Source: Cyclina sinensis (taxonomy: Eukaryota > Mollusca > Bivalvia > Venerida > Veneridae). From it: a DNA stretch of 64,000 bases. The notes below the pieces were generated by a model. It was given only the letters and a program-made list of their open reading frames with translations. It ran no database searches and was not told the origin of the DNA. The DNA is taken from the NCBI GenBank assembly GCA_012932295.1, contig JAAONU010000002.1, positions 22,227,770 through 22,291,769 on the forward strand. The letters run 5' to 3'. Both the position numbers and the translations under genes were made by a program. Position 1 is the stretch's first letter. Every line of letters begins with the position of its first letter. Positions 48,608-60,200 of the stretch are shown here, one piece after another.

Positions 48608-49384
48608 CCCTAAATGCTCGAATATTATATGCTGGCATGTATAAAACTCACCGCTGGTCTGGCCTCAAGATTGGGAAAAAATTGATTGCATTGGAATATA
48701 ATATGCACACAAATTTTGTCTGGAAATAGAGTTACCATTTGGCGATGTTTTTCATTGAGGAAGCGGCCATTGTCTGTGTGTGTAACTAATGCATCGCGTT
48801 GATATCGCTATGGTTATATTTAACTATTTATTTGATTAAGGACAATTAGCCCTAGGGAATATTTCTTTTGGAAATGTCGAATTAACATGGCATTTTCTCA
48901 AAGTGTCAGCACCTTCTCAAGACCTTTTGGATGTGTAAACAAACATCTCGTAATTATGGGGACATCAAACGACACTAATTATTGTGTTTGTCAATATATA
49001 GACGACTCCTTTATCCAATTAATTGGCCCATAATTGTGTGAGTGCGAATATTGACTCGCATAATACTGGAAAGCATTGGTTACATGATTGAATCTTTAGC
49101 AGTTAAAAACAAACAAAAAAACAGCATTATAATGGCTTTTATGATACAGTACTTTCAGTACTGATGACACTGGTTTTCTCCCCTTAACAATGCTCTCCAA
49201 AAAGAAGGTGCACCAAAAATGATAACATGATCATTTGGACAGAATTTGACTTTTGGCTGGTATTTATGGGTAATCAAGCTGGAAAAAATTGTCTGACGGC
49301 CCACCCTCTTGTATAATATGCATCCCTTTGTGGAAACTGAAAATCCTTGAAAAAAAGTGTGTATTATATTCAAGCATTTTCCGG
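48608..49384. mobile_element. Candidate 0.8-kb TA-site inverted-repeat element
   Basis: The left end has AAATGCTCGAATATTATATG (48612 on); the inverse of the right end reads CCGGAAAATGCTTGAATATA. TA flanks both sides (48606-48607 and 49385-49386). Subterminal GGAATATAATATGCAC (48692 on) has an inverted relative near 49311 (ATAATATGCATCCC). No transposase remains. Confidence 0.55.
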
Positions 49385-49576
49385 TATTTTAAAAACGTGC
49401 TTGTAATAAAATAAAACAATAGTAGTACAATTATAGTAAAAGAGTAACTCAACTTCAAACAGACAATAATTTGTCAAAAAAAACATGATAGCATAATTGT
49501 TAATAGACAATAAAAGATTGTTTGAAGCTCAGTGAATGTAGTGTTTGTGAAGTTCATTTTTTTTTTATTTATACAG

Positions 49577-49768
49577 GAGTTGGCTGTAATAGAGAGGGAG
49601 CGAGAGAAGCTTGAGAATCTAGAACTTCAGAATGGCACATTAGAACACCAGCTTGAAACCTGCTCTTCTAATGAGAAACCTTCCCTTCTTGAAAAACTGC
49701 AGAAAAACAAAGAAATGCTTGACAATCAGAGAAAAGTATTTGATGACCTGGAATTTCAACAGCTAGAG
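49577..49768 (+). CDS. PHLDB1/2: PHLDB-like coiled-coil exon, 64 codons
   Basis: Acceptor TTATACAG after a T-rich tract; 192 nt, phase 0 at both ends. It starts ELAVIEREREKLENLELQ and ends FDDLEFQQLE, the latter a strong PHLDB family match. The donor GTTTCT is weak (T at +3). Reading through it adds VSEPALLNK and a stop at 49796-49798. The next exon begins SEAKFEEDRE, which continues the family pattern directly after LEFQQLE, so splicing at 49768 is the likely main form. The following intron is the shortest in the window, 441 nt. Confidence 0.85.
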
Positions 49769-50039
49769 GTTTCTGAGCCAGCTCTATTAAATAAATGATC
49801 ACAAAAGTCCAAGCCAAGCCCTTATCTAAACAAGGAATGAAAATTAGCTCTACTCCTGAAGTTTAAGAAAGAAGTTCTGGTCACTGATACCTGTTTAAAA
49901 CAGAAAGTGCCTTTAAAACCACACTGTTCTAGTTTTTGTCTCAACACCAGTTTCCTAAAGAATAAAAATGTACATTTGGAGTGTTTAGCTTTACTACAAA
50001 GGCAGTTTCTGTACCAGATATCAGCTCAGGACAATGATT

Positions 50040-50125
50040 AGTGCACTTCCTGCTCTGGCTGAGACTCGAACCCAGACAACCTATAAGACCAGGTGCAAAT
50101 AGCTTTATCTTAACATTAATCAAGA
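50040..50125 (-). repeat. Possible tRNA-derived SINE fragment
   Basis: On the - strand GGGTTCGAGTCTCAGCCAGA includes a near-consensus B box (50062-50072). A degenerate A-box region may lie near 50100-50120. It sits inside the 441-nt intron, where a SINE could influence retention. Confidence 0.4.
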
Positions 50126-50209
50126 CTGTCTACTAGGAGTTCTGGAAAAAATAATTAAAAATACAAAGTGTTAGCTCTGTTTTCAGTATAAATGTTGTGA
50201 TGTTTTCAG

Positions 50210-50302
50210 TCTGAGGCAAAGTTTGAGGAGGATCGTGAACAGTCACAGAGACGACTGCTGGCAGACCAGAAAAATCTGTTGAATAGATATAGGACAAGAG
50301 AG
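50210..50302 (+). CDS. PHLDB1/2: PHLDB-like coiled-coil exon, 31 codons
   Basis: Acceptor TGTTTTCAG, donor GTAACA, 93 nt, phase 0 at both ends. It encodes SEAKFEEDREQSQRRLLADQ and ends NRYRTRE. In the family the LEFQQLE motif is followed by a run of Glu/Arg like this one, which supports the join to the exon 441 nt upstream. It is highly charged, has no Pro or Gly, and is predicted to be helical. Confidence 0.83.
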
Positions 50303-50654
50303 GTAACACAGATATTCCCTTTATCTTCAGTTCTGAGAGGAAATATTGTTCTGACCTATTCATTTACATGCACATACAAAAGTGTCAAGGTCAAATGCTG
50401 ATGACTATTCAACACTATAGATGTGTACTAAAAATGGATCTAGATATTGCAAAATAAGTCTGTATCACCTAGAGGTATTATAATACATAAAGAAAAAAGT
50501 CTGCATCAGAGTGTTTCTGACTTAAAAATTGTCACAATGTTAAAGTGTTGTATAATATTTAAACCTGAAACAATGCCTTTAATACTTATGTTGATCAGGG
50601 TCAGAGGTAATGAGGCATCTTTACTCTGAAGATTGCTGTTAAGGATATTATGTT
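50303..50654. other. Intron, no gene seen
   Basis: Ordinary AT-rich intron between the 31-codon exon and the next repeat element. Confidence 0.45.
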
Positions 50655-52542
50655 TATGCCCCCCATCAAAGATGAGGGGGTATATTGTTTGCAAATGTTG
50701 GTTGGACGGTAGACAGTTTCTGATCAATGTCTAGAGAACCCTTGGACCCACCTTTCTCAGACTTGGTTTGAAGGTTTGTCATGACGAGTAAATGACCCCT
50801 ATAGTTTTTCAGGTCATCAAGTCAAAGGCCAAGGTCATAGTCACTTGAAAAGCAAAATGGTTTCCGATCAGTAACTACAGAATGCTTGGGCCAACTTTCC
50901 TCAAACTTGGTATGTAGATTGGTCATGACCAGTAGATGACCCCTGTATTTTTTCAGGTCACCCAAGGTAAGAGTGACCTTGAAAAGCAAAACAGTTCCTG
51001 ATCAATAACTATAGAATGCTTTGCCCCAGGTTCCTCAGACTAAGTATGTAGGCTGGTTATCACCAGTAGATGAGTGCTATAGTTTTTCAGGTCATTAGGT
51101 AAAAGGCCAAGGACAGAGTGACGTTGAAAAGCAGAATGGTTTCTGATCAATAACTATAGAATGCTTGTGCCCATGCTCCTCAAACTAGGTATGTAGGTTG
51201 TTCATGATAGTAGCTGACCCCTGTAGTTTTTCAGGTCTCCACGTCAAAGGCCAAGGTCAGAGTGACCTTGAAAAGCAAAATGATTTCCGATCAATAACTA
51301 TAGAATTCTTGGCCCCAGGTTCCTCAGACTTACTATCATATGTAGGATGATCGTGACCAGTAGATGACCCCTATAGTTTTTCAGGTCACCAGGTCAAAGG
51401 CCTAAGTCACAGTGACCTTGAAAAGCAAAATGGTTTCTGATCAATAACTATAGAATGCTTGGGCTCATGTTTCTAAAACTTGGTATTTAGGTTGTCCATG
51501 ACCAGAAGATGACCCATATAGTTTTTCAGGTCACCAAAACTTCATAGGCAGGTTGGTAATGACCAGTACATGACCCCTGTAGTTTTTAGGATTATTAGGG
51601 CAAAGATCAAGGTCAAAGTGACCTTTAAAAGCAAAATGGTTTCTGTTTAATATCTGGGGAATCCTTGTGCCCAGGTTTGTCATATTTAGTTTCTAGGTTG
51701 GTCATAAAAGATTTATGACCTACTTAGATTTTCAGGTCATTAGGTCATTGGCCAAGGGCTCAGTGACCTTGAAAAGCAAAATAGTTTCAGATCAATATCT
51801 ATAAAATGCCTGAGCCCAGGCTTCTTAAAACTTCATAGGCAGGTTGGTAATGGCCAGTAGATCATCCCTGAAGTTTTAAGGGTCACTTAATCAAAGGTCA
51901 AAGTAATATTGATCGTTAACTGAAAGATGGTTTCTGATGAATAACAACAGAATGCTTGAGCCTAGGGTCCTGTAACTTGCATTGCTGGTTGATAATAAAA
52001 GTTCAAGGTCAGAGTGACCATTAACAGAAAAACGGTTTCCAATCAGTAACTGGAGAACCCTTGGCCATTGGCTTCACAGACTTGTTATGCAGTTTGGTCT
52101 GATCATGAGATGACCCCTATTGTCTTTGTGGTCACAAGGTTAAAGGCCAAGGTCATGTTAACCATACACTATAAACAGGAAAACAAATTCTGATTGAAAA
52201 CTGGAGAGCTCCTGGGCCTTGCTGCGTCAAAACTTCCTATCTACCCACCCTCCCATATTACTACCTAGCTACTTACCCATGCGGTTCCTATACTCTTTCA
52301 TGTTCTCCAGTAATTAAACTTTATACATTTTATAACCAAAGTGTCATTGATATAATCTGCAGTTCCTTTCATTCATCTTCTTGCCATAACCAACAGCTTT
52401 TGATATCAGAAGCCCCTGTCATCCTCCCATAAATGTACTGACAAGAGTCCCTGTGCTTCTACCTTCCTATACTTTTATGGCTGCCTATAGGGATAATGCG
52501 CACTGGTGTGTTGGAGGAGAGGGGTAGCAAACCTCTCTTGTT
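50655..52542 (+). mobile_element. GCCCCC-family element, long copy
   Basis: The head TATGCCCCCCATCAAAGATG pairs with GAGGGGGTATA, then GTTGGTTGGACGGTAGAC. The core has about twelve diverged units of about 148 bp (AAAATGGTTTCTGATCAATA, GACCAGTAGATGACCCCTAT, GTTTTTCAGGTCA). The tail has GGATAATGCGCAC and ends GCAAACCTCTCTTGTT. Perfect GGTCAnnnTGACC palindromes lie at 51255, 51611 and 52007. Confidence 0.8.
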
Positions 52543-52818
52543 TATATATACTCAAGCTGTAACACTACAATGACATTTGTCACTTTAAGTGGTACAGATT
52601 TTCTTGGTTCAGTTAGTAAACTTGTAATTCACTTAACATTAAAAAAATGCTCTTAGTAAACAAATCCCTCCAGTGGAACACTTAAATATGATCTTGTTTC
52701 ATGTGAAGTTTATGTAAGAACAACTTAACTATTTAATTCCTGTGATGTGTTTACATGCTTGTGAAATAAAATATGATTTACTCTATTTCCATAGAAAGAT
52801 TTTATTTTATCATTGTAG

Positions 52819-52929
52819 GAAAGTTTACAGCAAATTTCTAATCAACAAAGGGAGGCAATTCTAAGTGTACGCCAAGATATGCAAAGGTTTGAATCTGAAA
52901 GACAGAAGTCCATAGAACAGTTCAAACAG
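52819..52929 (+). CDS. PHLDB1/2: PHLDB-like coiled-coil exon, 37 codons
   Basis: Acceptor CATTGTAG, donor GTTGGT (weak at +3), 111 nt, phase 0 at both ends. It encodes ESLQQISNQQREAILSVRQD and ends RQKSIEQFKQ, charged helical sequence. It lies 277 bp after the end of a 1.9-kb repeat element that fills most of the preceding intron. The family assignment rests on the continuous frame and position, not on a distinct motif. Confidence 0.78.
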
Positions 52930-53483
52930 GTTGGTTTCATAGAAAGCTTAATATCTGTTTACGAATGACCTTTGCACTGCAAAATCGATGCAATATATTG
53001 TGAAGAACTTACAAGACTTAGATCAGGTTAGCTTCTGTTGTAAAGGGCAGTCAGGTACTGTGATTACAATCCTTCATGCTCAACTGATTTTGAAAGGGAT
53101 TTTTTTTCACTTGTTCAGAAATTCGTTCACAAAAAAAGTAAATTAATATGAAGTCCCTTCGGCAGTGTACATTTTGACTTCATACCATAGTGTATTATGT
53201 ATGCCAGTATTGAATCTAATCAAGGTCAGCATGAAAATATTTTATTGTCATGAGGCCAAATTTTTTTTTTTGATGTTACAGTCAGATATATCATTGCTTC
53301 TGTTTAGATGTAAGCAGTTTCAAAAAATGGATAAATCTTTAATTCTCTTCTCATACAGTTTAAGTCAGGGTTTAAGAATATCTGCCTGGAGTGTTCATGC
53401 CATGTCTGAAGTGTACAATGTATTTGTCTTGCTGTACTTTGTATGACCATTTGTAAGACCAGTAGAAACATTAAAGTACTAAT
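52930..53483. other. Intron, no gene seen
   Basis: AT-rich intron with no recognisable repeat. Confidence 0.45.
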
Positions 53484-53592
53484 AGATTAACATTGAAATT
53501 CCAATAGATTTACATTGAAATACCATTACATTTACATTGAAATACCATTACATTTACATTGAAATACCAATAAATTTACTTTGAAATACAAG
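53484..53592. repeat. 22-bp tandem repeat, about five copies
   Basis: Copies of TTTACATTGAAATACCATTA with small changes. Confidence 0.88.
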
Positions 53593-53968
53593 AAGATTTC
53601 TTCATGTGGCAGTAGAGTTCCTATGTATGTTTCTATTTGTAGCAAAAATGGTGTTAAATTATCCTGGTGTTTTATGCTTAAGTGTTTCTCCTGTGTTCCC
53701 CTTGAGTGGTGTGCATTTCTAGCTGTTAGCAAATTTTGTCTGCCTTGCTTTTTTTGTTTAGATTGTGTAGCATCATCAGTGAAACTTTCTACAATGTAGT
53801 AAATTTCATTATATTGAATGGACTGTTGACTTGTTGAAGTTACTCTCACAAAAAAATTTCCTGATCTTGCCCTCTAGTCACTTGAAAAACAATTTCAATG
53901 TCTAAAAGATGTTCAAGTTGTCAGAATTTCTTTTTAATCACAAACATTTCCTGCAAGGCCATCACTTT

Positions 53969-54924
53969 TAATGCCCCCCTTCAAAGAAGCGGGGGGTATA
54001 TTGCTTTGCACATGTTGGTCGGTCTATTGGTGCATCCATAGACAGACCTTGTCCGATCAACAACTCCAAAAGAAGTACCATTTGGCCCACAACTTTCAAA
54101 CTTCATTTGGTGGTTGCTCTTAATGAGTAGAAGACCCCTATTGTTTTTTGGATCAGTAGGTGAAAGGACTGGTCACTGTCACCTTAAATTTGAAAACCAT
54201 GCCCTCTCAATAACTGGAGTACCATTTGATCCACTGCCTTCATAGAATGGTTACCCTTATTGAGTAGAAGATCCCTATTGTTTTTGTGGTCAAAGGTCAG
54301 TGTCGCCTTCAATCAATAACTAGAGAATGCTTTGGCCTACAGTCGACATATTTGATAGGGAGATCGGTCATGACCGATAGATTACCTCTATTGATTTTGA
54401 CATCAGTAGATCAAAGGTCAAGGCCACTGTGACCTTGACAAAGGAAAGCTTGCCCAGCCAATAACTAGAGAAAGCTTTGACTTACAGTTGAAGAGGTTTG
54501 TCCTAACTGATAGATGACCCCTATTGATTTTGAGGTCAGTAGGTCAAAGGTCAAGGTCACTGTGACCTTTACCAAGGAAAGCTTGTCCGACTAATAACTA
54601 GAGAAAGCTTTGGCTTACAGTCTTCAGATTTGGGTCTGAGGTTGGTCTTGATTTGTACATGATCCCAATTTATTTTGAGGTCAATAGGTCAAATATCAAG
54701 GTCACTATGACCTTGACCACAAAAAGCTTGTGTGATCAATAACTAAAGAACACTTGGCCTACAGTCCTTAGATTTTGTGGGAAGGTTGGTCATTATCAGT
54801 AGATGACCACTAATGATTTTGAGGTCAAAAGGACAAAGGTCAAGATCAAATTTAGAAAACTGTGTAACATGACTAATTGGTTGCCAGGAGAGGGTGCACA
54901 CATGTTTTACAAACATCTGTTGTT
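53969..54924 (+). mobile_element. GCCCCC-family element, complete
   Basis: The head TAATGCCCCCCTTCAAAGAA pairs with GCGGGGGGTATA, then GTTGGTCGGTCTATTGG. About six core units have TAGATGACCCCTATTGATTT and AAAGGTCAAGGTCACTGTGA. The tail has ACATGTTTTACAAACATCTG and TTGTT. Perfect GGTCAnnnTGACC sites are at 54555 and 54700. Confidence 0.8.
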
Positions 54925-54949
54925 ATCATGTTTTCTTGTGCCATTTGAT

Positions 54950-55180
54950 TGTCATTTGGGGGCACTTCTATTTGCTCCTGTCCATCTGTCTGTCCTTCTG
55001 TCTGTCTGTTTGAAAGTTTGTGCTCAGCCAGCAGTTTAACATTTAGGATCATGAAACTTCAGGGATATAGATCACAAGTGAAGTTGACCACCTGGGTTTT
55101 TTAAATTTTCTCCATCCAAGGAAAGCAGAGTTATGACCCCTAATTTAGTCAAAATAGCTATAAAACTCTAAAATCAAAAT
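54950..55180 (+). mobile_element. GGCCACT-type repeat, 5' fragment
   Basis: The weak head (GTGCCATTTGATTGTCATTT, GGGGGCAC) is followed by GTCTGTCCTTCTGTCTGTCT and GAAAGTTTGTGCTCAGCCAG, as in the repeat at 37811. Confidence 0.5.
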
Positions 55181-55317
55181 TATAAAATGTTAAAAATCAA
55201 AATATTATAAATCAAAAACAAAAAATTCAAAGTTTAAAGCAAATCATTTAATTCCAAAGCCTAAGGTTCCCTCTCTTATAGCACGAAATGCATCATACTT
55301 AGAAAAAACACCCTTCG

Positions 55318-55998
55318 GGCATATAATGCTCCACCCAGCGGTGCTTTTTTTCCATCTGTCCTTGTTGCACTTCAGTTTGTCTGGGCTGTAACTTGGCCTT
55401 GGTTGGAGGGATTTCAGAAATTACCTGGCACATAATTAAGTTAATTTCAGTGAGATGGTGTGTAAGGTGCATGAACCAGGTTGGTAAGCTCTAAAGTCAA
55501 GGTCACACTTGGTGGTCAGAGGTTGCACTTTGGCTACAATTCTGCTTTTTCCAGACTGTAACTTGGCTTTGGTTGGAGGAATTTCAGAATTACTTGGCAC
55601 AAATGTTTGACTCAATGAGACAGTGTGACTTGAGCATGAACCATGTCAGTAGCTTGTGTGTCAAGGTCATACTTTGACTACAGTTCTGATTGTCTGGGCT
55701 GTAACTTGGCCTTGGTTGGAGGGATTTCAAAATTACTTGACACAAGTGTTTGCCTTAATGATACGGTGTATCACATGAGTGAACCAGGTGGGTAGTTCAA
55801 AAGTCAGGGTCACACCTAGAGGTCAAAGGTCATGATTTATTGCGATATATTTAGCTGGCATGTATATCCCTGAGCTATATAAACAATTTTATTCTTCAAA
55901 TCACCCAGATTTGTTCCCGTTCATTTTTACTAGGATTTTTTCTGGCCGAGTCAAAGCGCCATTGGGGAGCATCCATATGTGTCATCATTATTCTTGTT
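55318..55998 (+). mobile_element. GGCATATAATGCTCC-headed repeat
   Basis: GGGCATATAATGCTCCACCC with AGCGGTGC starts the segment. Three units share GGCTGTAACTTGGCCTTGGT, GGAGGGATTTCAGAA and AAGTCAAGGTCACAC. It ends near CATTGGGGAGCATCCATATG (an inverse of part of the head) and TTCTTGTTACT. The layout again is head arm, core, inverted arm, CTTGTT. Confidence 0.6.
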
Positions 55999-56663
55999 AC
56001 TGTAAATATTGTGGATATTTGCCTTTGGATACATTGATACAAGATTTTCTATCAGTGACAGCCCTGATTTCCTGTTTTTGCAATGAGACATTTGAATTAC
56101 TTTCATTAATCAATTTTAGTTTCTCCACAGATTGACAGTAGGGTATTTTGATGGAGGGAAATAAACATTTGTGTCTGTCAGGTGAAAACTGTTTAACATG
56201 TCTGAACAGAAAGTTTGACTGAAGATATAAGATGCTGCCATGCAAAACTACTTTATAATGGCTTGATTACAAACTTGGTGCTGAAAGTATTCTTGTTATT
56301 TTGATTGAATGTAATTATTGTTTTGTAACTGGTAATAAAAATTATTGTTCATGCACTGGTCTGAGCTTAAAATCACTTTTATTTAGAGATAACACATTTG
56401 GTAGTGATGAAACTTTGCAGTATCAGATATCCAAGAATATGTCATGATGACACAAACAGTATCTGTTTTTTGTCCTTTTCATACATATATTTCTACAGTA
56501 GCAGATACGATTTCATTTAAGTCGTTTTTGAAGATGTTGATTAAACAGTCATTGTATGAAGTGCTTTTGCATGGCTTGTTGCAGTAGTGTACATTTGTAT
56601 CTGTCTTCCACATTTTGCATGCTTGATTCATTACATTCAGTTAGTAACTGGCTGCATTTTCAG
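55999..56663. other. Intron, no gene seen
   Basis: AT-rich intron before the 42-codon exon at 56664. Confidence 0.45.
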
Positions 56664-56789
56664 GAGAGAGTAAAATTGGAGGAGGTTATGCAGAGAATAA
56701 CAGCAATTTCAAAAACCATTTCAAAAACGAATGGCGTAGACAAAGAACTGGAAGAAAATTATGCTATAGATTTGGACTTGCATATAGAG
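56664..56789 (+). CDS. PHLDB1/2: PHLDB-like coiled-coil exon, 42 codons
   Basis: Acceptor CATTTTCAG, donor GTATAG, 126 nt, phase 0 at both ends. It encodes ERVKLEEVMQRITAISKTIS and ends NYAIDLDLHIE. The sequence is less regular than the preceding coil and probably marks its C-terminal part. The following intron of 4.7 kb contains a 3.3-kb repeat element that itself holds a nested one. Confidence 0.78.
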
Positions 56790-57280
56790 GTATAGTTAGA
56801 CATAACTCCTGTAAAAAAAAGTTTGTGCTGTAAGTGTAAGTGTATGTATAGCTTGTGTCCATTTTAAACAGATGGACAGAAAATCTTTGTATTTGAATTA
56901 GAATTACATGTCATGTTACGCATCATAGTTCCAGGCTTACCTTTTATGTTCTTGAAACAGATAAGATTGATTTGGTCCCGAATATTGAGAAACGGTAAGC
57001 AAACAAGGAAATGTTGTGATTACCTAAGTAATTGCTTAATATAGTTAACTTGTGGAAATGTCTGGCTCCCAGTACTGTTGTATGTGTATGTACATGAAAG
57101 CCTAGCAATCACTACAATGTACAACTTTAGTCACCACCCTAGCTTTAGCCAAATTGCCTCATGAAACTGGTCAAAGGCCGTTTTCTGAATGATTTGGTGC
57201 CATTTCAGTATGAGTGACATTTGATTGTAGAATACTCGCATTTTATGGGAGTCAATATGTGGTTAAAAAAGAGAGACAGG

Positions 57281-60200
57281 TTTTTAGCTCACCTTAGTGT
57301 ATGCTCACGGTGAGCTATTGGGATTACCCTGTGTCAGGCATCCGTCATCTTGCATCAGTTATCTGTGGTAAATATTTTACTTCAAATGACATCACCTTCA
57401 AAACCTCAATGCCATTTTCAACCAAACTAGACAGAAATGATCCTTATATTGCCATTTACTGAATGAATTAATTACTCAAACAGTTCCACTCTACTGCACA
57501 TAAGGGCTCAAAAGCTTAAAATAGACTCTTTTTTTTTTAAAAGCATTACCCCCTATACTGCAATGTCTTTTTCCATCATATTTCACAGAAATGTTCCTTA
57601 TATAGCTTTCTATAAAAATGGTTCAGTTCCATTGAACAAAATGACAGCCAGAGCTTAAAATAGATTTTTGTCAATATTTTGCTTAAGATGACATCTCCTC
57701 ACAAACCACTAAGCCATTTTCGATCAGACTTTTCAAAAGTGTTCCTTATATTGCGCTTCTCTATAATGATAATTGCTCAAACAGTTCCACTCTCCACTGT
57801 ACATAAGGGTTGCAAAAGCTTAAAATAGAAAAAAAAATCAAAAGACATCTCCCCCTATGCCACAGGGTTGTTTTTTTTCATCAGATTTCACAAATGTTTT
57901 TTATGGCCCCCATCGAAGATGAGGGGGCATATAGTTTTGCATATGTCAGTCGGTTGGTAGGTTCTTTGCTTTCTGATCACAGTATCCTTTAATATCTAGA
58001 GAACTCTTGGACCCACCTTCCTTCGACTTGGAATGTAGGTTGGCTATGACCAGTAGATGATCTCTATAGTTTTTCGAATCACCAGGACAAAGGTCAAGGT
58101 CACAATGACCTTGAATAACAAAATGGTTTCAGATTAATAACTTTAGAACCCTAAGTCCCAGGTTGTTCAATCTTAGTGCTTGGGTTGGTCATGACTAGTA
58201 GATGAGATGACCACTGTAATTTTTCACATCATCAGGTCAAAGGCCAAGGTCACAGTGAGCTTGAAAATCAAAATGGTTTGCGATCAATAACTATAGAACC
58301 CTTGGTCCCAGCTTGTTTGTACTTAGTATGTAGGTTGGTCATCACCAAAAGATGACGCTATAGTTTTCACATCACCAGGTCAAAGGTCAAGGTCACAGTG
58401 ACATTGAATAGCAAAACAGTTTCCAATCAATAACTATAGAACCCTTGGTCTCATTGTTCAAACTTAGTTTGTAGGTTAGTCATGACCACTAGATGACCTT
58501 TATAGTTTTTCAGGTCACAAGGTCAAAGGTCAAGGTCAGAGTGACCTTAAAGAGCAAAACGGTTTCCGCTCAATAACTGTAGAACCCTTGGTTCCAGGTT
58601 CTTCAAACTTATTTTATAGGTTGGACATGACTAGTAAATAATCCAAATAGTTTTTCAGGTCACCAGATCAAAGGCCAAGGTCACAGTGACCTTGAAAAGC
58701 AAAATGATTTCCAATTAATAACTATAGAATGCTCGGGCCCAGGTTCCTCAAACTTGGTGTATAGGTTGGCCATGAAGCATTTATCTTTAGAAGCAAAATG
58801 GTTTCTGATCAATAACTATAGAACACTTGGACCAAATTTCATCAAACTCGGTACATAGGTTGGCCATGACCAGTAGATGACCCCTATAGCTTTTCAGATC
58901 AAAGATCAAGAACACAGTATCCTTGTATAGCAAAATGATTTCCAATCAATTACTATAAAATGCTTGAGCCCAGCTCCTCAAAACTTCACAGTTAGGTTGT
59001 TCATGACAATTAGATGACCCCTGTAGTTTTTAGTGTTATTAGGTCAAAGGTCAAGGTCATAGTAACCTTGAAAAACAAAACAGTTTCTGCTGAATATCTT
59101 GGGAATCCTTAGGCCCAAGTTTGTGAGACTTACTCTGTAGGTTTGTCATGATCAGTAAATGACAGCTGTCTTTTTTTCAGGTCATTTTGTCAAAGGTCAA
59201 TGGTCACAGTGATCTTGAAAAGAGAAATGGTTTTGGATGAATAAGTGTAGAATGCTCGGGCCCATATTCCTCAAACTTTGTATATAAGTTGTTCATAACT
59301 TCTAGATGAGCCCTATAGTTTTTTCAGGTCACCAGGTCAAAGGCCAAAGTGTCCTTTAATAGCAGAATGGTTTCCGATCAATAACTATAAAATGCTTGGT
59401 CCAAGCTTCTCAAAATGTCATGGCTGCCTCTACATTGTAGGTATAAGGTGCTATGGGGGCATATATGTTTTAGAAACATCTTTCGTTAATATAGCCCTCT
59501 ATTGAAATCTCTCAAATGATTCCACTCCATTGCACATTATTTTCATCAGTATTTGTCTTGAATGAAACTCCTCACAAATCACTGAGTCATTTTCCATGAG
59601 ATTTTTACGAATTTTGTCTTATTTTTAAATTGCTCTGGCTGCATAGCTAAAAAAGAGAGAAAAAATTCAGATGACATCTCCTTAATGGCAACGTCTTTTT
59701 CCACCAAATTTTTTGGAATTGATTTTTACATAGCTTATAAGGGGAGCTTCCATTGCATTTAAGGGCCAAAAGGGCTAAAAAAAAAAAAATGACATCTACT
59801 AAATTGTAAATTTTTTTTCTACCAAATTTCACAGAAATGTTCTTTATGTAGCCTCCAATCAGATTTTTTCTAATGTTACACAAAAAGGCCATCAGAGCAT
59901 AGAAAAATATTTGTCAATATTTTGCTTCAAATGTAATCTCCTCACAAACCAACAAGCCATATTCCATCAGTCTTTACTAAAATGTTCCTTATATTGCTCT
60001 TATCTAAAATTGCTTAAATGGTTCCACTCCATTGCACATAAGGGGCAGCAAAAGTTATAACTGCTTATTCACATTTTATTGACAAAAATCATATTTCTAG
60101 GATCGTGACCAAAACTGAGATTTGAAGATGTAGTGTGATTGAAAAATAATTCAAGGTATAGTTGGCAGCAATTTTTTATTTTATACCAAAAGTATGGTGT

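Noticed and set aside
54803..55039. A frame containing a hydrophobic stretch (ALLFAPVHLSVLLSVCL)
   Set aside because: It crosses from one repeat element into another and is made of repeat text.
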